Source: Corythucha ciliata (lineage: Eukaryota > Arthropoda > Insecta > Hemiptera > Tingidae). Taken from it: DNA of 64,000 nt. The position numbers were made by a program, and so were the translations under genes. This document shows positions 20,641-34,303 of this stretch, piece by piece (position 1 is the stretch's first letter; each line of letters opens with the position of its first letter). Where the stretch lies: contig CM075943.1 in NCBI GenBank assembly GCA_038030265.1, positions 1,798,001-1,862,000 on the forward strand, written 5' to 3'. The notes below the pieces were generated by a model. The model was given only the letters and a program-made list of their open reading frames with translations, was not told the DNA's origin and did no database searches.

Positions 20641-20704
20641 CGATACCAATGGAAGTACGTTGGCATATAATTGAATTAAAATTATTATTTTTTGATAATT
20701 TTTA

Positions 20705-21690
20705 ATGGGAGGCAGGAGTGATTTGATTTATTCAATTTTATTGACCGATCCTGCATTGTTTTTGTCTTCTTTTGACGACGTTTCGTCAAGGGAACATCCA
20801 CAGACTTTTCAAAAACAAAAATATTTCGATTTTTTTGTTTTTCTTGACTACAAAACGACGTTAAAAGAAAAAAAACTCAAGGCAGAACTGGTCAACAAAA
20901 TTGAACAAATAAAAAAAAAATCATACTTGTTAATAATAGGGAGATTTTGAAAGAGGTAAAAAAGAAAAACGTTCAAGTCTTTATGAAGTTTCGAAAATGC
21001 GTATTATGAATTTTCATATTTCGTGGTGAAAGTAACCATAATTTTACACACACTGCAGCGTAAAACATTTCTTGGGGTGTGTTCTTGCTTGAAGTGACAC
21101 TGTTTTTCTACGACAGCATAAAAACTGTTCATCAGAGATTTCTTATATTACTTTTTTTCAGATTTCTCATCCTATTTTCCCCCAGAAAACAGTACCCTGA
21201 CGCCGAAAACCGATACTTAAAATTACAGGGTTTTAAGCTTTCACGACTTTGCCATTGGCTCGACGCCATAGAACCTGATAACATTAAATGTAATAGCGTT
21301 TTCCATTAGCACAAAAAGAAGAGCAGGGGCTGCTCCAGGTCTGATCTGATAAGAGTTTGAAGGTTCCATTTGCCAATTGATCCTCAGCAGAGCGACTTTT
21401 TATTCGTTCCATTTATCCCTACGCTCCTCCATGGATCAGAGCTAGAGCAACTTCAACTGCTCCGTCAAAATCGACGGAGCGGTAAACCTCTCTTGGAAGG
21501 TTCATTGTGATAAGCATAGTTTTGATTTCAGTTCGTATTTCCTTCGCGGATGAAGTCAACGATTTGTTGAACGAATGCGGTTTAACAATCATTCAAGTTC
21601 TGTTATTCGTAGGTACCATTATCGTCGATTACTCAACAGATCCAGAGAAGTGGTCAGATGAAGCCACTAGGCTCATTTGGAAATGTATGG
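20705..21690 (+). other. No recognised gene
   Basis: An 81-codon frame at 20705-20950 is Lys- and Phe-rich without motifs. 21079-21309 and 21507-21770 are similarly anonymous. 21507-21690 may be a relic of a coding exon (VLLFVGTIIVDYSTDPEKWS) but I cannot name it. Confidence 0.3.
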
Positions 21691-21701
21691 ATAACTCTAG
21701 T

Positions 21702-21972
21702 CTAAAGTACGCGACACGAAATAAGGCGGGTGTGACTCATCGACTAAAAAACCAACGTTGCGCATTATAGTCCCAAAGATGCGATGAAAAGCTCAAGTCT
21801 ACACCCATAGCTGGCAACGTTGCGCTCCCATCGTTGTCACTTTGGAGAGCTGTGAGCCGGTGGGCGTTCGTAAAACCCCACCCCACATCACCACCCACAA
21901 CGCACGGGGTGGCAACAGGGCATGGGAGGGCCGATGAGTCACACCCGCCTTATTTCGTGTCGCGTACTTTAG
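21702..21972. mobile_element. MITE with ~40-bp near-perfect terminal inverted repeats
   Basis: Left end CTAAAGTACGCGACACGAAA continues into a TAAGGCGGGTGTGACTCATCG block; the right end is the reverse complement with almost no change over 40 bp. AGT stands outside both ends (21699-21701 and 21973-21975), a possible 3-bp target duplication. The interior is non-coding and GC-richer than its surroundings. Confidence 0.8.
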
Positions 21973-21999
21973 AGTCAAGCTCGTCGGACGAAAAATATG

Positions 22000-23550
22000 A
22001 AAATAAGAAGACTACGTGGGCTATTATTGCAGCATAAATCAATAAGGAGAAGACGGAATAACAAAAACCTAGTACCAGTGTTCCAATCGTTACAAAACGG
22101 TTCATCCGGATTCTCTACATTAATGAAGTTATTCACTTTATGTATTACATATTTCCCCAAAGCCCATTCCTTCATTTTTCCTGTCGCCACAAAGCGTGTT
22201 TGCTGGCTGAGAATTTCTAAATTCGCAACTTGTTGTTATTAGATATCAATTATGTTCCTGGAAGAACATTATTAATAAATTGGGCATTGAACTCTCGAAG
22301 GGATGCACCCGATTTGTTCACAGTCATGCTAATAAGTACATTCTCGCTGTACTCCACACAAAAATATACAAGTGCTCAGCTCATGCACGTAAATAAACAT
22401 GTACTTCCATTCAAAACAAACACAAAAACTACAAAACAGTCATGAGGAGGAAGGTTGTTATTAAAGAGCGCTCTCTTCCACATGTTAAAAGTCGTTCCAT
22501 TTCAACCCACTCTTAGCCAGATTTTGGTTCGATCCGAGCGGGCTTGTGACGTCACAAGAGCGGCCCCAGAGCACTTTTGAAATGGCAAAAGGAAAACGCT
22601 ATAATATTCAATTCCCCATTTTTTCAATGCGTAATCACGTGAATAGAACGTCTTTGCCGTCTGTTCGGAATTTGTGTTACTTCTCCCCACAAGTGAATCT
22701 TGGATGCCGTCTGGCACCGGTTTCGTCACGTCCAAATGGAGGCAAACAATTTTTTCCACTATTGGGGGATTATTCTCGATTTTATGCGCTGGGTAAGAAA
22801 AGTATGCAAATGGTTGCACTTTTTACGTCGCTGGCTCTTGGCCTAATATTCCAACATGAATTATTAGTTAAAAGAAATGTGGGTTTCACACAAATCGATG
22901 TCTGATTTGGTAGAAGTATACAGGTGATTTGACATGTGAACTGAAGGATATCAACAGAAGTTGCTACTTTACTGGTGCGTCTGGTGATTTTTAAATCAAT
23001 TCCAAAGTTCAACGGGATTGTTTGGGAGTAGTGGTTGGGGAAATTACGTAGTTTACTGCATGTGAAGCATCCGAGAGAACTGTGAAATTGTTTTGCAGAA
23101 GTCATAATACAAAACTATCCCCCAGAAATCGCGTATTCTTCCCTTCTCTGCACCACCCATTATGATCAATAGATAGTCATACCACCACTCCAAATTTTTG
23201 GAAATTCAAAGCTCAACTCATGTTTTCGACCATGGCAACGAGAACAATAGTGCACCAACACAACATAACTGTCGAAACCCATCCCCCGCAGCTCTATCAA
23301 ATCGTACGTGGCAACCAAGATTCATGTAACCAAGGCCGAGAAAACATCATGCCCAAACAAAAGGTGCCTATTCACGATAGAATTCAATTCGGGTATAAAT
23401 ACGCTCCGCCCACCAAAGGATATTTTCGGTTCGCTCCAAAGGCCTCTCGGGCATTTCTCTTCTTTCGGCCATTGCATTTTTCTCTTCATTCATGAAACGG
23501 AAAATAAAAAATTTTCCCGGGCGACATGGCTTTCCATGTAGCGTTGCGTG
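22000..23550. other. No recognised gene
   Basis: Several 70-119 codon frames on both strands overlap one another, with no domain, splice pattern or repeat that lets me choose one. Confidence 0.4.
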
Positions 23551-23554
23551 ACGA

Positions 23555-23870
23555 GGAACCGATAGGTATCGTTATCGTTTCAATGTGAACGCTTCCGTAC
23601 TCTGACTAATTTTCAGTCGTTTCTATTCGTTCGAGTTGCTTTCACGTCGCTTCAGCAATATTGCACCGATATCGTATCGCTCCGATGTGAACGCCTCCTT
23701 CAATAAACCGATGAGTATCTCTTCAGTATCGTTATCGCTTCAATGTGAACGGTTTCACATCACTCTCACGCGGTTTTTGTTGCTTTTATCTGTCTGAGTT
23801 GCTTTCATGTCGCTTGGGCAATATCGCAGCGATATCGTGTTGCTCTAGTGTGTACACTACCCCTTTAAGC
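23555..23870. repeat. Two-copy tandem repeat, ~160-bp unit
   Basis: GTATCGTTATCG at 23566 recurs at 23726. Both units then share TTCAATGTGAACG, GAGTTGCTTTCA-GTCGCTT and CGATATCGT near their ends. Copies are clearly diverged. Confidence 0.7.
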
Positions 23871-23874
23871 CTTC

Positions 23875-24015
23875 AAGCCGGCTTCACATGTGATCTGAAA
23901 AAAGCTCGGCTTTGAGCAGTATCCAATGAAATATAATTAATTCAAACGCGGGTTGCTCATTTATTGGCTACAGCTCAAAGCTTAAGCTGTCACAGCTCGC
24001 ATGTGAAGGCGGCTT
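23875..24015. mobile_element. Short MITE (141 bp)
   Basis: Ends AAGCCGGCTTCACATGTGA and, inverted, AAGCCGCCTTCACATGCGA. The inner parts also pair (AGCTCGGCTTTGAGC against GCTCAAAGCTTAAGCT). No clear target duplication. Confidence 0.65.
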
Positions 24016-24206
24016 TATAGTTATTTATTCGGTTGCTACAAACGAAAGATCGGTTGGAGCAGCAGTATTCATGTGGAACGAATGACAGATCAGACTGAGT
24101 TATTCTAACTGTGAAGTCGGTAGAGATAACCGAATATTTGGTAGTCGCTCGTTAACCAAGCGTTCAGCTAAAATAACCGTGTTGAATTGCTACTCGGTCA
24201 ACCTCG

Positions 24207-24323
24207 ATCAACCGAGCTAAGTCGGTCAGAGAGTTGCAACCGAGCAGACAATTAGACCCAGCATACTTCTAGGTCTAATTGTCTGCTCGGTTGCAACTCT
24301 CTGACCGACTTAGCTCGGTTGAT
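24207..24323. repeat. Perfect hairpin: 52-bp arms, 13-base loop
   Basis: 24207-24258 and 24272-24323 are reverse complements without mismatch by eye, with loop CAGCATACTTCTA. Weaker pairing (TCGGTCAA) continues outside both arms. Confidence 0.9.
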
Positions 24324-24530
24324 ATTGACCGATTATCTGTCGATTTTTTTTCTCAGTGGCACGAAATTTGTTTCTGACGTGCCAGAACCACAAAATTTGG
24401 TTTTATAAAAAGCCGAACCGGCAAATTGCTTTTTCCGAGACGCCACGGGAGGAATTTATTTATTAAATTTAATAAAAACGCGGAATTGGGTTCTTTGAGC
24501 GTCAAATCCGTGAAATTTGGACATTATAGT

Positions 24531-24735
24531 CAGGGCTGGGCAGTAATTGAATTACATGTAATTGAATTACGTTATTCAATTACAATTAGTAATTGGTAAT
24601 TTGTAATTGATAACAACACGCCATTGTAATTGATAATTTGTAATTAAAAGCACTTTTTCGAAGTAATTTGTAATTAACAATTAACAATTACCAATTACAT
24701 TTCCATCTTCAGAGCCAATATTACTTCGAAAACTC
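24531..24735 (+). mobile_element. hAT-like element end with AT-rich palindromic repeats
   Basis: CAGGGCTGGGCAGTAATTG resembles the terminal repeat of some hAT elements. It is followed by repeated GTAATTGAATTAC and TAATTTGTAATT words. The other end was not found. Confidence 0.45.
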
Positions 24736-25059
24736 AGCGGGTACTATTTCGCGCCTTACTTGGAGCTTTTGGAGGAGTTTTGCATGAAATTCTCTGAAAA
24801 AAAAAAAGAGTTTCAAAGCAATTATGACACGAGCGATATCCTCGAGCTTAGGGTTGCCAATTTGAAATTTGAGAAAAACGGTACAAAAGTTTCATCAAAA
24901 CCCCAAACCAGTGGCGTAAGTAGGAATTTGTCTTGGGGGGGGGGAAAGGATCAGATAGAAATCTCGTAAGGTTGAAAGGAGGCGGGTAATTTCACATTTT
25001 AGTCATCATTCCACCCAGCCAGCACACTCATGAATCTGGACATCTTGCTGGCCTCATCA

Positions 25060-26960
25060 TAAGCCCTCAATCTCTCAGTTAAGGGCGATTTTTGGACTCT
25101 ACCCGCAAATTAGCGATTTTCTCAATTTTGGCCGAGTGTATCGTTCTTCTCAATTTCAGCCGCAGATTAGCGGTTTTGCCCCACCCCGTCCCATAGCCAT
25201 GGATTTGCGCATTTTCTCAACTTTAGCAGCAAAGTATCGTTTTTATCCCGTGAGCGATGTTTCTTAATTATTCACGAACGTTTTGGCGTTTTCCTCAATT
25301 TTAGCAGCATATTACCGATTTTTTAAATTGTTTTACCAGGGGATAAGCACTTTTCTCAGTTAACGTTTTTCTTTAGTGTTTTCCTCAATATTAGCCGCAA
25401 AATAGGGGGACTTTTCACGAATTACGATGTTTTTGTTTCACCATATGCAATGCATGAGCGACTTTTCTCAGTTTACTCGGGAATTAGCGGTTTCTTCACC
25501 TATTGCCACAAATTGGCTTTTTATGTTTTTTTCAATTTCAGCCTGAAAAGCTGCCTTCAGAATCCGCAAATTAGCGTATATTCAGTTTTTGGTGCAAATA
25601 AGAATTTTTCTCAATTTCAACCTCGAATTAGCGCTTTTTTTAAATTGTAGCGGCGACGTGTCGTGGCGTTTCAAACCTGTGTATTAGCGAATTTTCTCAA
25701 TTTCAGTCACAAATTGGTGTCTGGCGCAATTTCAGCTGTAAATTGGCGATTTTTTCCATTCTTTGCCGCGAATTAGCAATTTTCTCAATTTTTAGGCTTA
25801 AAATAAACCTGTCTCTTAATTTTGACCGGGGCCCTATTGCACAATGTTTTATTAGCTAATATTACAGCTGTTTTATTAGCTATATTATTAGCTAATAAAA
25901 CATTGTGCAATAGGGCCCAGGCTGATTATTTTATTTTCTAAATATTACCCGCAAATTAGCGGGTTTTCACACTATACCACCGCATTAGCAATTTTATAAA
26001 ACTTTTATAGATATAGATTATTGCTTCTTTTCAGTTCTAGCCGTGAATTAGCGTAATTTTTAACATTGTACTATAACCATGCATGAATTTGCCATTTTTC
26101 TGATTTTAGCCACAAAAATGCCTTCAGAGGGAACGAATTTAAATTATAAATGTAAATTTTTTTTTTTTTCAAACCAAAAAATGTACATCTGTCCATCATT
26201 TTCTGTCAAAAAATCATCATTTTTAAATTATAAATTTCACGACACTTAATTCGTGAATTATTGATGTTTCTCAATTTTAAGCGAATTTTCGCTTTTTCTA
26301 AATTTTAGCAGCGTGTTAGCATCTCCATGCAACCCGTGCATTATCTACTGAATTTTGTCAATTTTTGCCAAGAATCGGCGTTTGACTCAATTTAAGCTGC
26401 AAATTAACAATTTTTCCCATTTTTTAACTGAGAATTAGCACTTTTCCCCCAATTTGAACTGAAAATTAACGTTTTTCTTAATTTTAGCTGCGCTAATTGG
26501 TGATTTTTTCAATTTTTGCCGCGAATTAGTGGTTTTGTTCATTTCGTATCCGCGAATTAACGTTTTTCCATAACTCTATATCTGCAAAATGCAAATTAGC
26601 GATTTTTCACAATTTCAGTGTGAAATAGCGTTTTGTGCTAATTTTGCGTCCATTCAGCATCCTATTCCCTTTTTCATACGCGAATGGGCGATTTTACGCC
26701 ATTTCAGTTGTAAATTTGCCATTTTTGGCCAATTTTAACCTGAAAGCGTCTTTTATTTGTCAGTATTATAGCGTGTTTTCTCAACTTTACACAAAACTTT
26801 TTGCGTTGAATTTCACAATTTATTCGTAGAATGGCCTCCATGTACCGGGAATCAGCGATTTTTTTTCTTAATTTTAGTCTGGACGTTGCATCGCGAGACC
26901 ACGAATCAGCCATTAGCGAATTAGCCAAATTAGCAAACCATGACTATCCGGGGTTCCCCG
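25060..26960 (+). repeat. Degenerate minisatellite, family A (plus orientation)
   Basis: About 1.9 kb of diverged 30-40 bp units with core TCAATTTTAGCCGCGAATTA and spacer of T runs, as at 400-1620. A 90-bp palindromic element is embedded at 25829-25918. Confidence 0.8.
25829..25918. mobile_element. 90-bp palindromic MITE
   Basis: Arms starting GGGCCCTATTGCACAATG and continuing TTTTATTAGCTAATA are perfect reverse complements around a short centre. Confidence 0.75.
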
Positions 26961-29900
26961 TGACAGTTCAGACAGGCTGGGATGTGGGGCAAAATTAGCG
27001 AAATTAGCAAATTTGACCCCGGACATTTCGCAACCCTACTCATGCGAAGCGTTTGGCATCTTGGGGCTATGCTGTTCCTGCTTCCTATCTCAAAGATCTG
27101 TTCTGACGTTCGATTGTTGGCTGGACGCAGTTCTGTGAGCAATAATCCATCCTTTGAATTCGTTGGTTGAGCCCCGTGAAATTAAATTTGTGTTTCAGAA
27201 TTGGTTTTAATATTATTTATTTTTTTTTTTACGCTCAGATTTCAGAACACCAGCACAATAACGAAGATCTGGTGAGGGGGGGGGGTCAATTCATTATGCC
27301 AACTAAGGAATAAGCTATTTTTATTTTACGCTGAAGTATTACTTCGGCTTTTACAGTGAAATTGTTGAGGGAAAGATTGTTTGTCAGTTGGCAAGGGACG
27401 TTTCAAGCAGAATCTGACTTCCAAACTTGACAAACACAATGAAACTCGCTTTTATATACGATTGCTTGCTCGGCCGAGCATCGCTATGTACTAAGCTTGA
27501 AGACGACACAGAGAAGAAAGGACGGAGGATGGGAGAGTTTTGTAAATATTGATTTAGAAATGGGATGGTTTTCCTTCAGAACCAAATGTTATGAGCTTCC
27601 TCTCTTCGGTCTCACATATTGAGAGACGGTTCACTTTATAGTTTTGTAGCTATGTGGACTAAGGAAAAAAAAAGGAAAGTTCGGCTTAAGCTGTACATTT
27701 GACTACAAGTTTTCCGAACAAAAAAAAAAAAAAAAAAACTCACCTGCGAAGTGAGAAACGCTGGCAAGCACTTCCAGCATGACGTTTTTCCCTCTCCTTT
27801 AACCTAATCCTGAATTGGGAGAGAGCTCTTGTCTTGAGTGCCGCATGCCCTCGGGAGGGCTTCGAAATAGACGACGAGAATTTTTCCCCACGAATAGATT
27901 TTTACGTCCGCTCCTAAATCTTTTATGTGAAAATTTCTCTGCTGAAATTTAGTTTTCGGTATGGCAAAAGGAAAAGCTGTGACTCGTGAGCTACTGAATT
28001 GTTGTTTAGTTTTATTTGCGTCCTACCCCCCACCCCCACCCACCCACCGGCTAACCCTGGTCTCGGAGAGTCAGCACAAAGGTTGGTGGATGAGCTAATT
28101 ATACTGATACGCTTGAGTAATCAAACAAACAATCTAATTAAAATGTTTCTATTGTTTTTCTTTGAGCATTGCCCTTCATTGAAAATTGTCGAGCTCACCC
28201 CTTCCCCATTTTTGTACGCCTTTAAAAAAAAAAGGCAGTAATTAAGGGACCAAGAAAATGTTTTCAGAACATCGATAATTAATAGAAATGTTGGACTTTG
28301 TTGTTTTTTTTTTTTTTTTTTAAAGTGCGGATGTGCCAACAAAGCTATACGTCACGGGCAGGGTAATTTAGAAGTTTTTTCACACTTTCTTTGAGCTTAA
28401 AACACTTCAGAATTTTTTTAGGGGTGGCAAATTGTCCTTCGAAGTCAAAAGTTCAAGGATTCCTGAACTGACATTCAACTAGACATTTATTTCATTTACT
28501 TCTAATCTAAAATGTCTTCTTGGAATCAACAATGAAAACGCAAAATAGAATAGCCAACTGGGCAGGAGAATGGGAAGATTGGGGACTCATATTTCTGAAT
28601 AAAAACAATGTCCAAACTCCACAATTTCGAGGGCCGTAACTCATGAAAGGTGCCGTTAAAGAACCACCCTCCTACACACCAAATCCCCCCCTCTAACCCT
28701 GTACAGTGCCTATGCTTCACTACCAAACTGACCAGACTTTCAGGAATTCTGGACAGAATGCTTATCTAAACAATTTCAACGTTCAAACTAGGGGTGGAGG
28801 GTGGGGTATGAGAGCGAGGGAAACTCCCCCCTACCATTTCTACTGTCTGAATTGTCCTAAATATGGTCTAGAGTTTCCAGAATTGTGAGAAATGGCTTTT
28901 TGTGAATCAGGAGGGAATAGGCCGTGAGCCGTGAGACATATTAAACTCACCAGAGAAGTGATTATTATAGATGGGTATCCTTTCTGCCCTATACTATTTT
29001 CCCAAATCCTTGAAAAACAACCCCGCACGTCCCCAATCCATTGTTCCATTCAAAGGACACTGTTCGAAATGATAAAATCCATCAATTTCGTAATAAGAGG
29101 ACCATTTTCTCGCAAATGACACGAAAGTGAGGGAACGGTGGCAGTTCTGGCGCTTCGTCGTCCAACATTCATCTATCAATGAGCGTGTGACTAATTGTCA
29201 CACTGCGTCGATCCCATTTCTAAAATATTGCTTTTAGCCAGAGTGAGAGAATGAGTGAGAGGGCATTGTTAGTTCCATTATATTTTCATTTAGCTGATCA
29301 AGGCCTTTTTCTCCCGTGAAAGTGTTCGGTGGATGAGTGTTGCCGGATGGGTGGGGGTGGGGCTTTTGAGAAAACTCCGTGCTTTGAGAACAAAGAGCTT
29401 TCCTATCGAAGTAAAAGGCCCTTTTTCTTTATGTTTAGGTCAAAATGAACAAATGTTATAAGGGGATTTATAAAAGATCGGCCTATTTCCTAAACGAGTA
29501 TTCCTACCTGATAAAAAAAAAATTCTTTATACGTATATAGCAATATCTGTGCAGGAAATAATACGTTTAATTTTAATTCATTTAATGGTTGTGGGTTCAT
29601 ACGGGACCAGCTTCAGGGGCGAAAACAAAAGAAAACTAACTAATTTTCAAAGAGAAAAGTGTTGGCTTATTCCGTAAAATACTGTTCACCAAAATTATAA
29701 AAAGTACACACCTAACCACACCTCTCTCCTCATTTTAAGTACCTTCTACTCCAAACCAAATAACCCAACAAGTAAAGTGAAGGAAAGGGAACTTCTTTTC
29801 ACTCAGAAAGCCAGTGGTCTTCCATGTTTCAAAAGAAATAAGAATCGCACTGTGGGACGGAAGGGGGAGGGGTGTTCGTAAGCGGGAGTTTTCCTGTGAG

Positions 29901-32779
29901 AAAAGTTCCTTTGGGCTAAAATAGCCTGCCCAGTGTATGAAAGATGAATGAAAAGAGACGAAGGATTTTTCCAGGAAAATGTTTGATTGATCCCGGTTAG
30001 CGGCCTAAGTAGCGGAATAATCTGCTCTGAATTCCCCCCCACCACCACCACCACCACCCATCTAATAACATATTTTATATGGGTTGTGGGTTCTTCCTCT
30101 TCCTGAAAAGTAAATAGAATGTTTCGCCCCCACCTCCCGGATCGTTTTAGTTATTTATTTTGATTTGAAGGATTATTATACTAGTAGCACCAGTTGCAAT
30201 TTTTGAGGGCTTGTAATAGAAATTAATTAGTGTAACCAACTAAGTTTGCCATTTTTTCCTGGAAGGACTCAGTTCAAATGGAAAACGAGCGTTTTTCTGA
30301 TCTGAGAAAACATGTATGTAATTCGATTACTACAGGCAGTGACACATTACGCCCGTGTTAAGCCCGGGGGTTTCCCTGATCCCCCCCTCCCTCCACCGTA
30401 GGCATGTGAAAAGCAGAGGACTATAGGAGAGGGCCTGTTGATTTATACGTCCCTCTTCACAGCACCCCTGAGAATTATTCACGTTTTGTTACAGCTCGAT
30501 TATTATTAACGTGTAATTTCTTCTTTTTTTTTAGGTTGGAATTGCAACGTGCGGGGAAATGGGACGAGGTAAAAATCAGCAGTGTTAATAGGTTTTTGTG
30601 CGAAACTTCCATCTCTACTAAATTTTATATATTCCCCTTCTCTTTCCACAGTACAACTGACCACTAACCGACACTGTACCCGGATGTTAATTAGCAACGG
30701 AATCGCTGTTTCTCAATTCGCAACCTCAACCAATTCATTTTGTCTCCTTCACATTATTTTGCACCCTCTCATCCCCCAAAAACCGATGTTTATTCTGGTT
30801 TCACGCTCACCCTGAATAAGAAATTGAAGGTCGTAAATTACGATCATTTATATTAAAACGAGAGTATTACGTATTAAGGAGTCACTTTATGTTGCTGTGA
30901 ATGTGGGGCTGTGAGACGAAAAAAGAGGGACTAGCACGAATAAATAAAATAAAAAAACTGACGAGAAAAAATAAGATATGAGAAGAGGGAGTGAGAGAAA
31001 GATAGTGTGTCAGAATGAGGGTAGATTGCATAAATTTAGTACTCAGCATACATTATATTGACTTGTTCTCCTCTAGAAAATAGGATGTTAGTGGAAGGGC
31101 TGTGGTATAGTTGTGCATATAGTGGATACGGCGGAAGAATGGAATTCAAATAAATTTTTGCTGCTTGACATGAGACATTCGATGAAGAATATTTTAAACA
31201 ACAGGATTTATACTTAAAACCGTGGGATATACTAGTCTATCGAGTCTATTTTGATAGTTGACTCGGTCTGCAAGATTGTTTGTTTACAAGGTCAAAGAAA
31301 GTTGTCCGATGCGTTCAAGAGTAAACAGAATTTTTGACGAGGAGTGTTCGTCGGTTGTTTTTTAACCATTGTCTTTCGGGTGTGGGAATTTTATCAAAAC
31401 TTACTATTTGTACCTACTAATAATTCAGTAGCTCACTTTCAAACAAATTAAAAAATAAACAAATAATAAAAATAATAATAAACTAGTAAAAGTAAAGTAC
31501 TAGGAGACTTTTTAACACTTTGGCTCAATGAATTATCCCACTAATGTAAACCAATGCCTGACCACCTTTCCCGACCCGAAAATAAAACAATGAATATACA
31601 CGGATTTCCCCCCTGTAATACACGCGAATTGTTCAACCACGACGCCGAATTGAAGACTGACTTTCCATTCTCGATATAGCTTCACCCCTTCAAAGAAGTG
31701 GGCTACAAAAACCCCAACCCTACACAGCGTGTCAACCCCTTTCATATAGCCGACGAGAAAAGCCCATGCGCTATCCAAGTTATCATCGCTCAGGTGAAAT
31801 TTTGTACTTTCTTCGTAGCAAACATTTTGTGCGCAAACCAAAACAATTTAAAACCACCTGTTTTTTAACGAAAAGTGTGCAATTAAAATACTTTGGAAAG
31901 GTGGCACACAGTCTCAAGACATTGTTTGATGGTGAAGAGTGTATTTTTTTTTTTTTGCTCTTAAAAAATGAAAGACGGTTTACTCCATTCATTATGTCCT
32001 CAATTTAATTCTCTTTTTCAACCCTTCCCCCCCTCCCCCAGACCTATTTGGGGTCGAAGTCTAGCTATTAAAACTTCCCTTCAGAGCCTTTTTTCCTTTC
32101 TATAGCAACTTTAGGTAAAAAAGAAATGAATTAGAAATTACCTTCCCTTCCTCTAATCCTCGAAACAAGACAGAAGAAGAGAAAAGTAATTCGCTTGTCT
32201 ACTTAAAACTAAAAGGAATACTTTTTAGTCCTACGCGAAGAAATTGGAGTGAGATAGTATTAAGGGGGTGGGGGGGAGTTGTCTTAATATTCTCGACTAA
32301 AAAAAGGAAAAAAAAAAAAAGAGGCCTTTCTTAGCCCGATGAAAGAACAAAAAGCTTTGCAATGGGTTTTACACATTTCCAACGTCACTCACAAATTACT
32401 AAGTAATGGAACCCTCAAGGGTTGGTTCGAGTGGCGATGAGGGGGGGGGGGTGCGAGTGAAGATTTTTGTCCGCCACACCACCACCATAGTATACTTTTT
32501 GGCGGAGAAAAGAAGATCACGTGTGTAATGTCACCCACAAATTTGTTTTTCATTCATGAGCATAAAAAAGTTACACCTACAAAGTCGATTTGAAATACAA
32601 GGAGAGCTAATCATGAAAACATCAGTTTTTATTCGATATCTCGAAAACAAATTAACTATCGATAATAGTGTATTTCGTGAAATCGATGCAAAATGACCTA
32701 ATTCATCACGTGGTTCAGTATTGCCAAACAAACCTCAAACACCCATTAAAATGGAAAAAAATTACTAATGCGGTGCCAA
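26961..32779. other. No recognised gene
   Basis: Intergenic AT-rich DNA downstream of Syt4. It contains a poly-A run near 27721, a poly-T near 28305, and a (CCA)n run near 30040-30058. Open frames are short and unsupported; the 102-codon frame at 31533-31841 (minus) shows no motif. Confidence 0.5.
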
Positions 32780-33620
32780 TTAGCGGCTAATATAGAGAAA
32801 ATCAGTAATTATTCTGGCTAGAATAAAGAGAAAAGTTCATTTTCAGCCTAAATTGAAACAAAAAAAATGGAAGAATTGCCAATTTGCAGTAAAAATATCG
32901 GAAAACGCTAATTCGTGGCTAAAATGAACAAAATTCGCTAATACACGGGCTAGAAATAGCTACTGCACTGCTAAAATTACGAAAAAGAACTAATTTACGG
33001 CTAAAATTGAGACAAATTTAAATTTGCGTCAAAAATTGGAAATACGTTAACTCGCGGCTTCCTCGGGAGACTTTGAGGCTAAAATTGAGAAAAAGCGCTA
33101 ATTTATGGCTATGAGTGAAAAACTCGCAAATTCGCGGCTAAAACTGGGACGAAATCGCTATTCCGCAGTGTATGGTTACGGTGAACAAAAAATATTAATT
33201 TGTGGTAAACATTTCGAGAATTTTACGGCTAATATTGAGTAATTTTCAGCTCATACTAAGTAAACCGCTAGAAAAAATCGCAAATTTGCAGCTAAAATTG
33301 TGGAAAACGCCGACTTGAGGAAAGTTGAAGAAACATCGCTGATTCACAGGATACCAAATCTACTTTGCTGCTAGAGTTGGGGAAAAGCGCATATTTATGT
33401 CTTCGCGGTGGGGGGGGGGGGATTACCCCGCTAATCAGTTGCTAATTTGCGGCGAAAAGCGCTAATTTGCTGTTAAAGTTGACAAAAAGCACTCATTCGC
33501 GGCTAAAATGGAGAAATTCGCAGTTTAAACTTGGCATTAGCGCTGTTCAGGGGATAGACTGTGGAAATAGCGGTAATTTGCCTACAATATATGGAAAAGG
33601 CCATGGCTAAAATTAGGAAA
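32780..33620 (-). repeat. Degenerate minisatellite, family A (reverse orientation)
   Basis: Units read CTAATTCGCGGCTAAAATTG with spacers rich in A, the reverse complement of the family at 400-1620 and 25060-26960. Confidence 0.75.
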
Positions 33621-34303
33621 GGGCCTTAGAGGTTACCAATATAGGTTTTATGTATAGTTAGAGACTTTTGGGGGCCTCTTGAAGATTTCCGCCCCGGGCC
33701 CCGATACAGGTCCACCAGTGACCTCACCTCCTTTTCAGCTCACGATCCACCAGTGCTCGCCGGTTCGGTACTAAATACTTGGTGACAATTTCGTCTCAGT
33801 TAAGGTGAACTGCACAGTTAAACTGTCCAGTTCTCAGTTCAATTGCCAATACCACATGTCTGTTTTTGACCTAAAGCTAAAAAAAATTGGAGGGAGCGAA
33901 ATGCATTATTCGTGAAGACGGACGGATAAGCTCAAGACGCTTAACGTTGAAATGGCATGATTCCCGCTCCCATACGATGGGATGGGGCCCAATGGTTCTT
34001 CACTGAGTTCTTTTAGCAAGCCGATAACCGAAGATTGATTCCGCCCTTGCACCACTGTTGTCGTTTTTTAGTATTCAACGATTTTTTATAATTCAAAGAT
34101 GTCCATTAGATTATACCTAAGGGTCATCTGAGGTCTAATGGACCTCCTTGAACACTAATGATTCTCGATGTCCTCATCTAATAACACACGATTGGTTTTT
34201 TTTTTTTTTTAAGAACTACAAAAAGTAAACCGAGAACGGCAACATCGTCCTGTTCTTTCTAATCCATCGTGATAACATATAAGGTCAAAAATTGCACCGA
34301 GGG

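Noticed and set aside
22502..22905. Overlapping 105-119 codon frames on both strands
   Set aside because: Neither strand shows recognisable domains, and mutual overlap makes chance open frames likely.
31533..31841. Minus-strand 102-codon frame as a possible gene
   Set aside because: No motif, no splice partners, no repeat relation; base composition does not set it apart.
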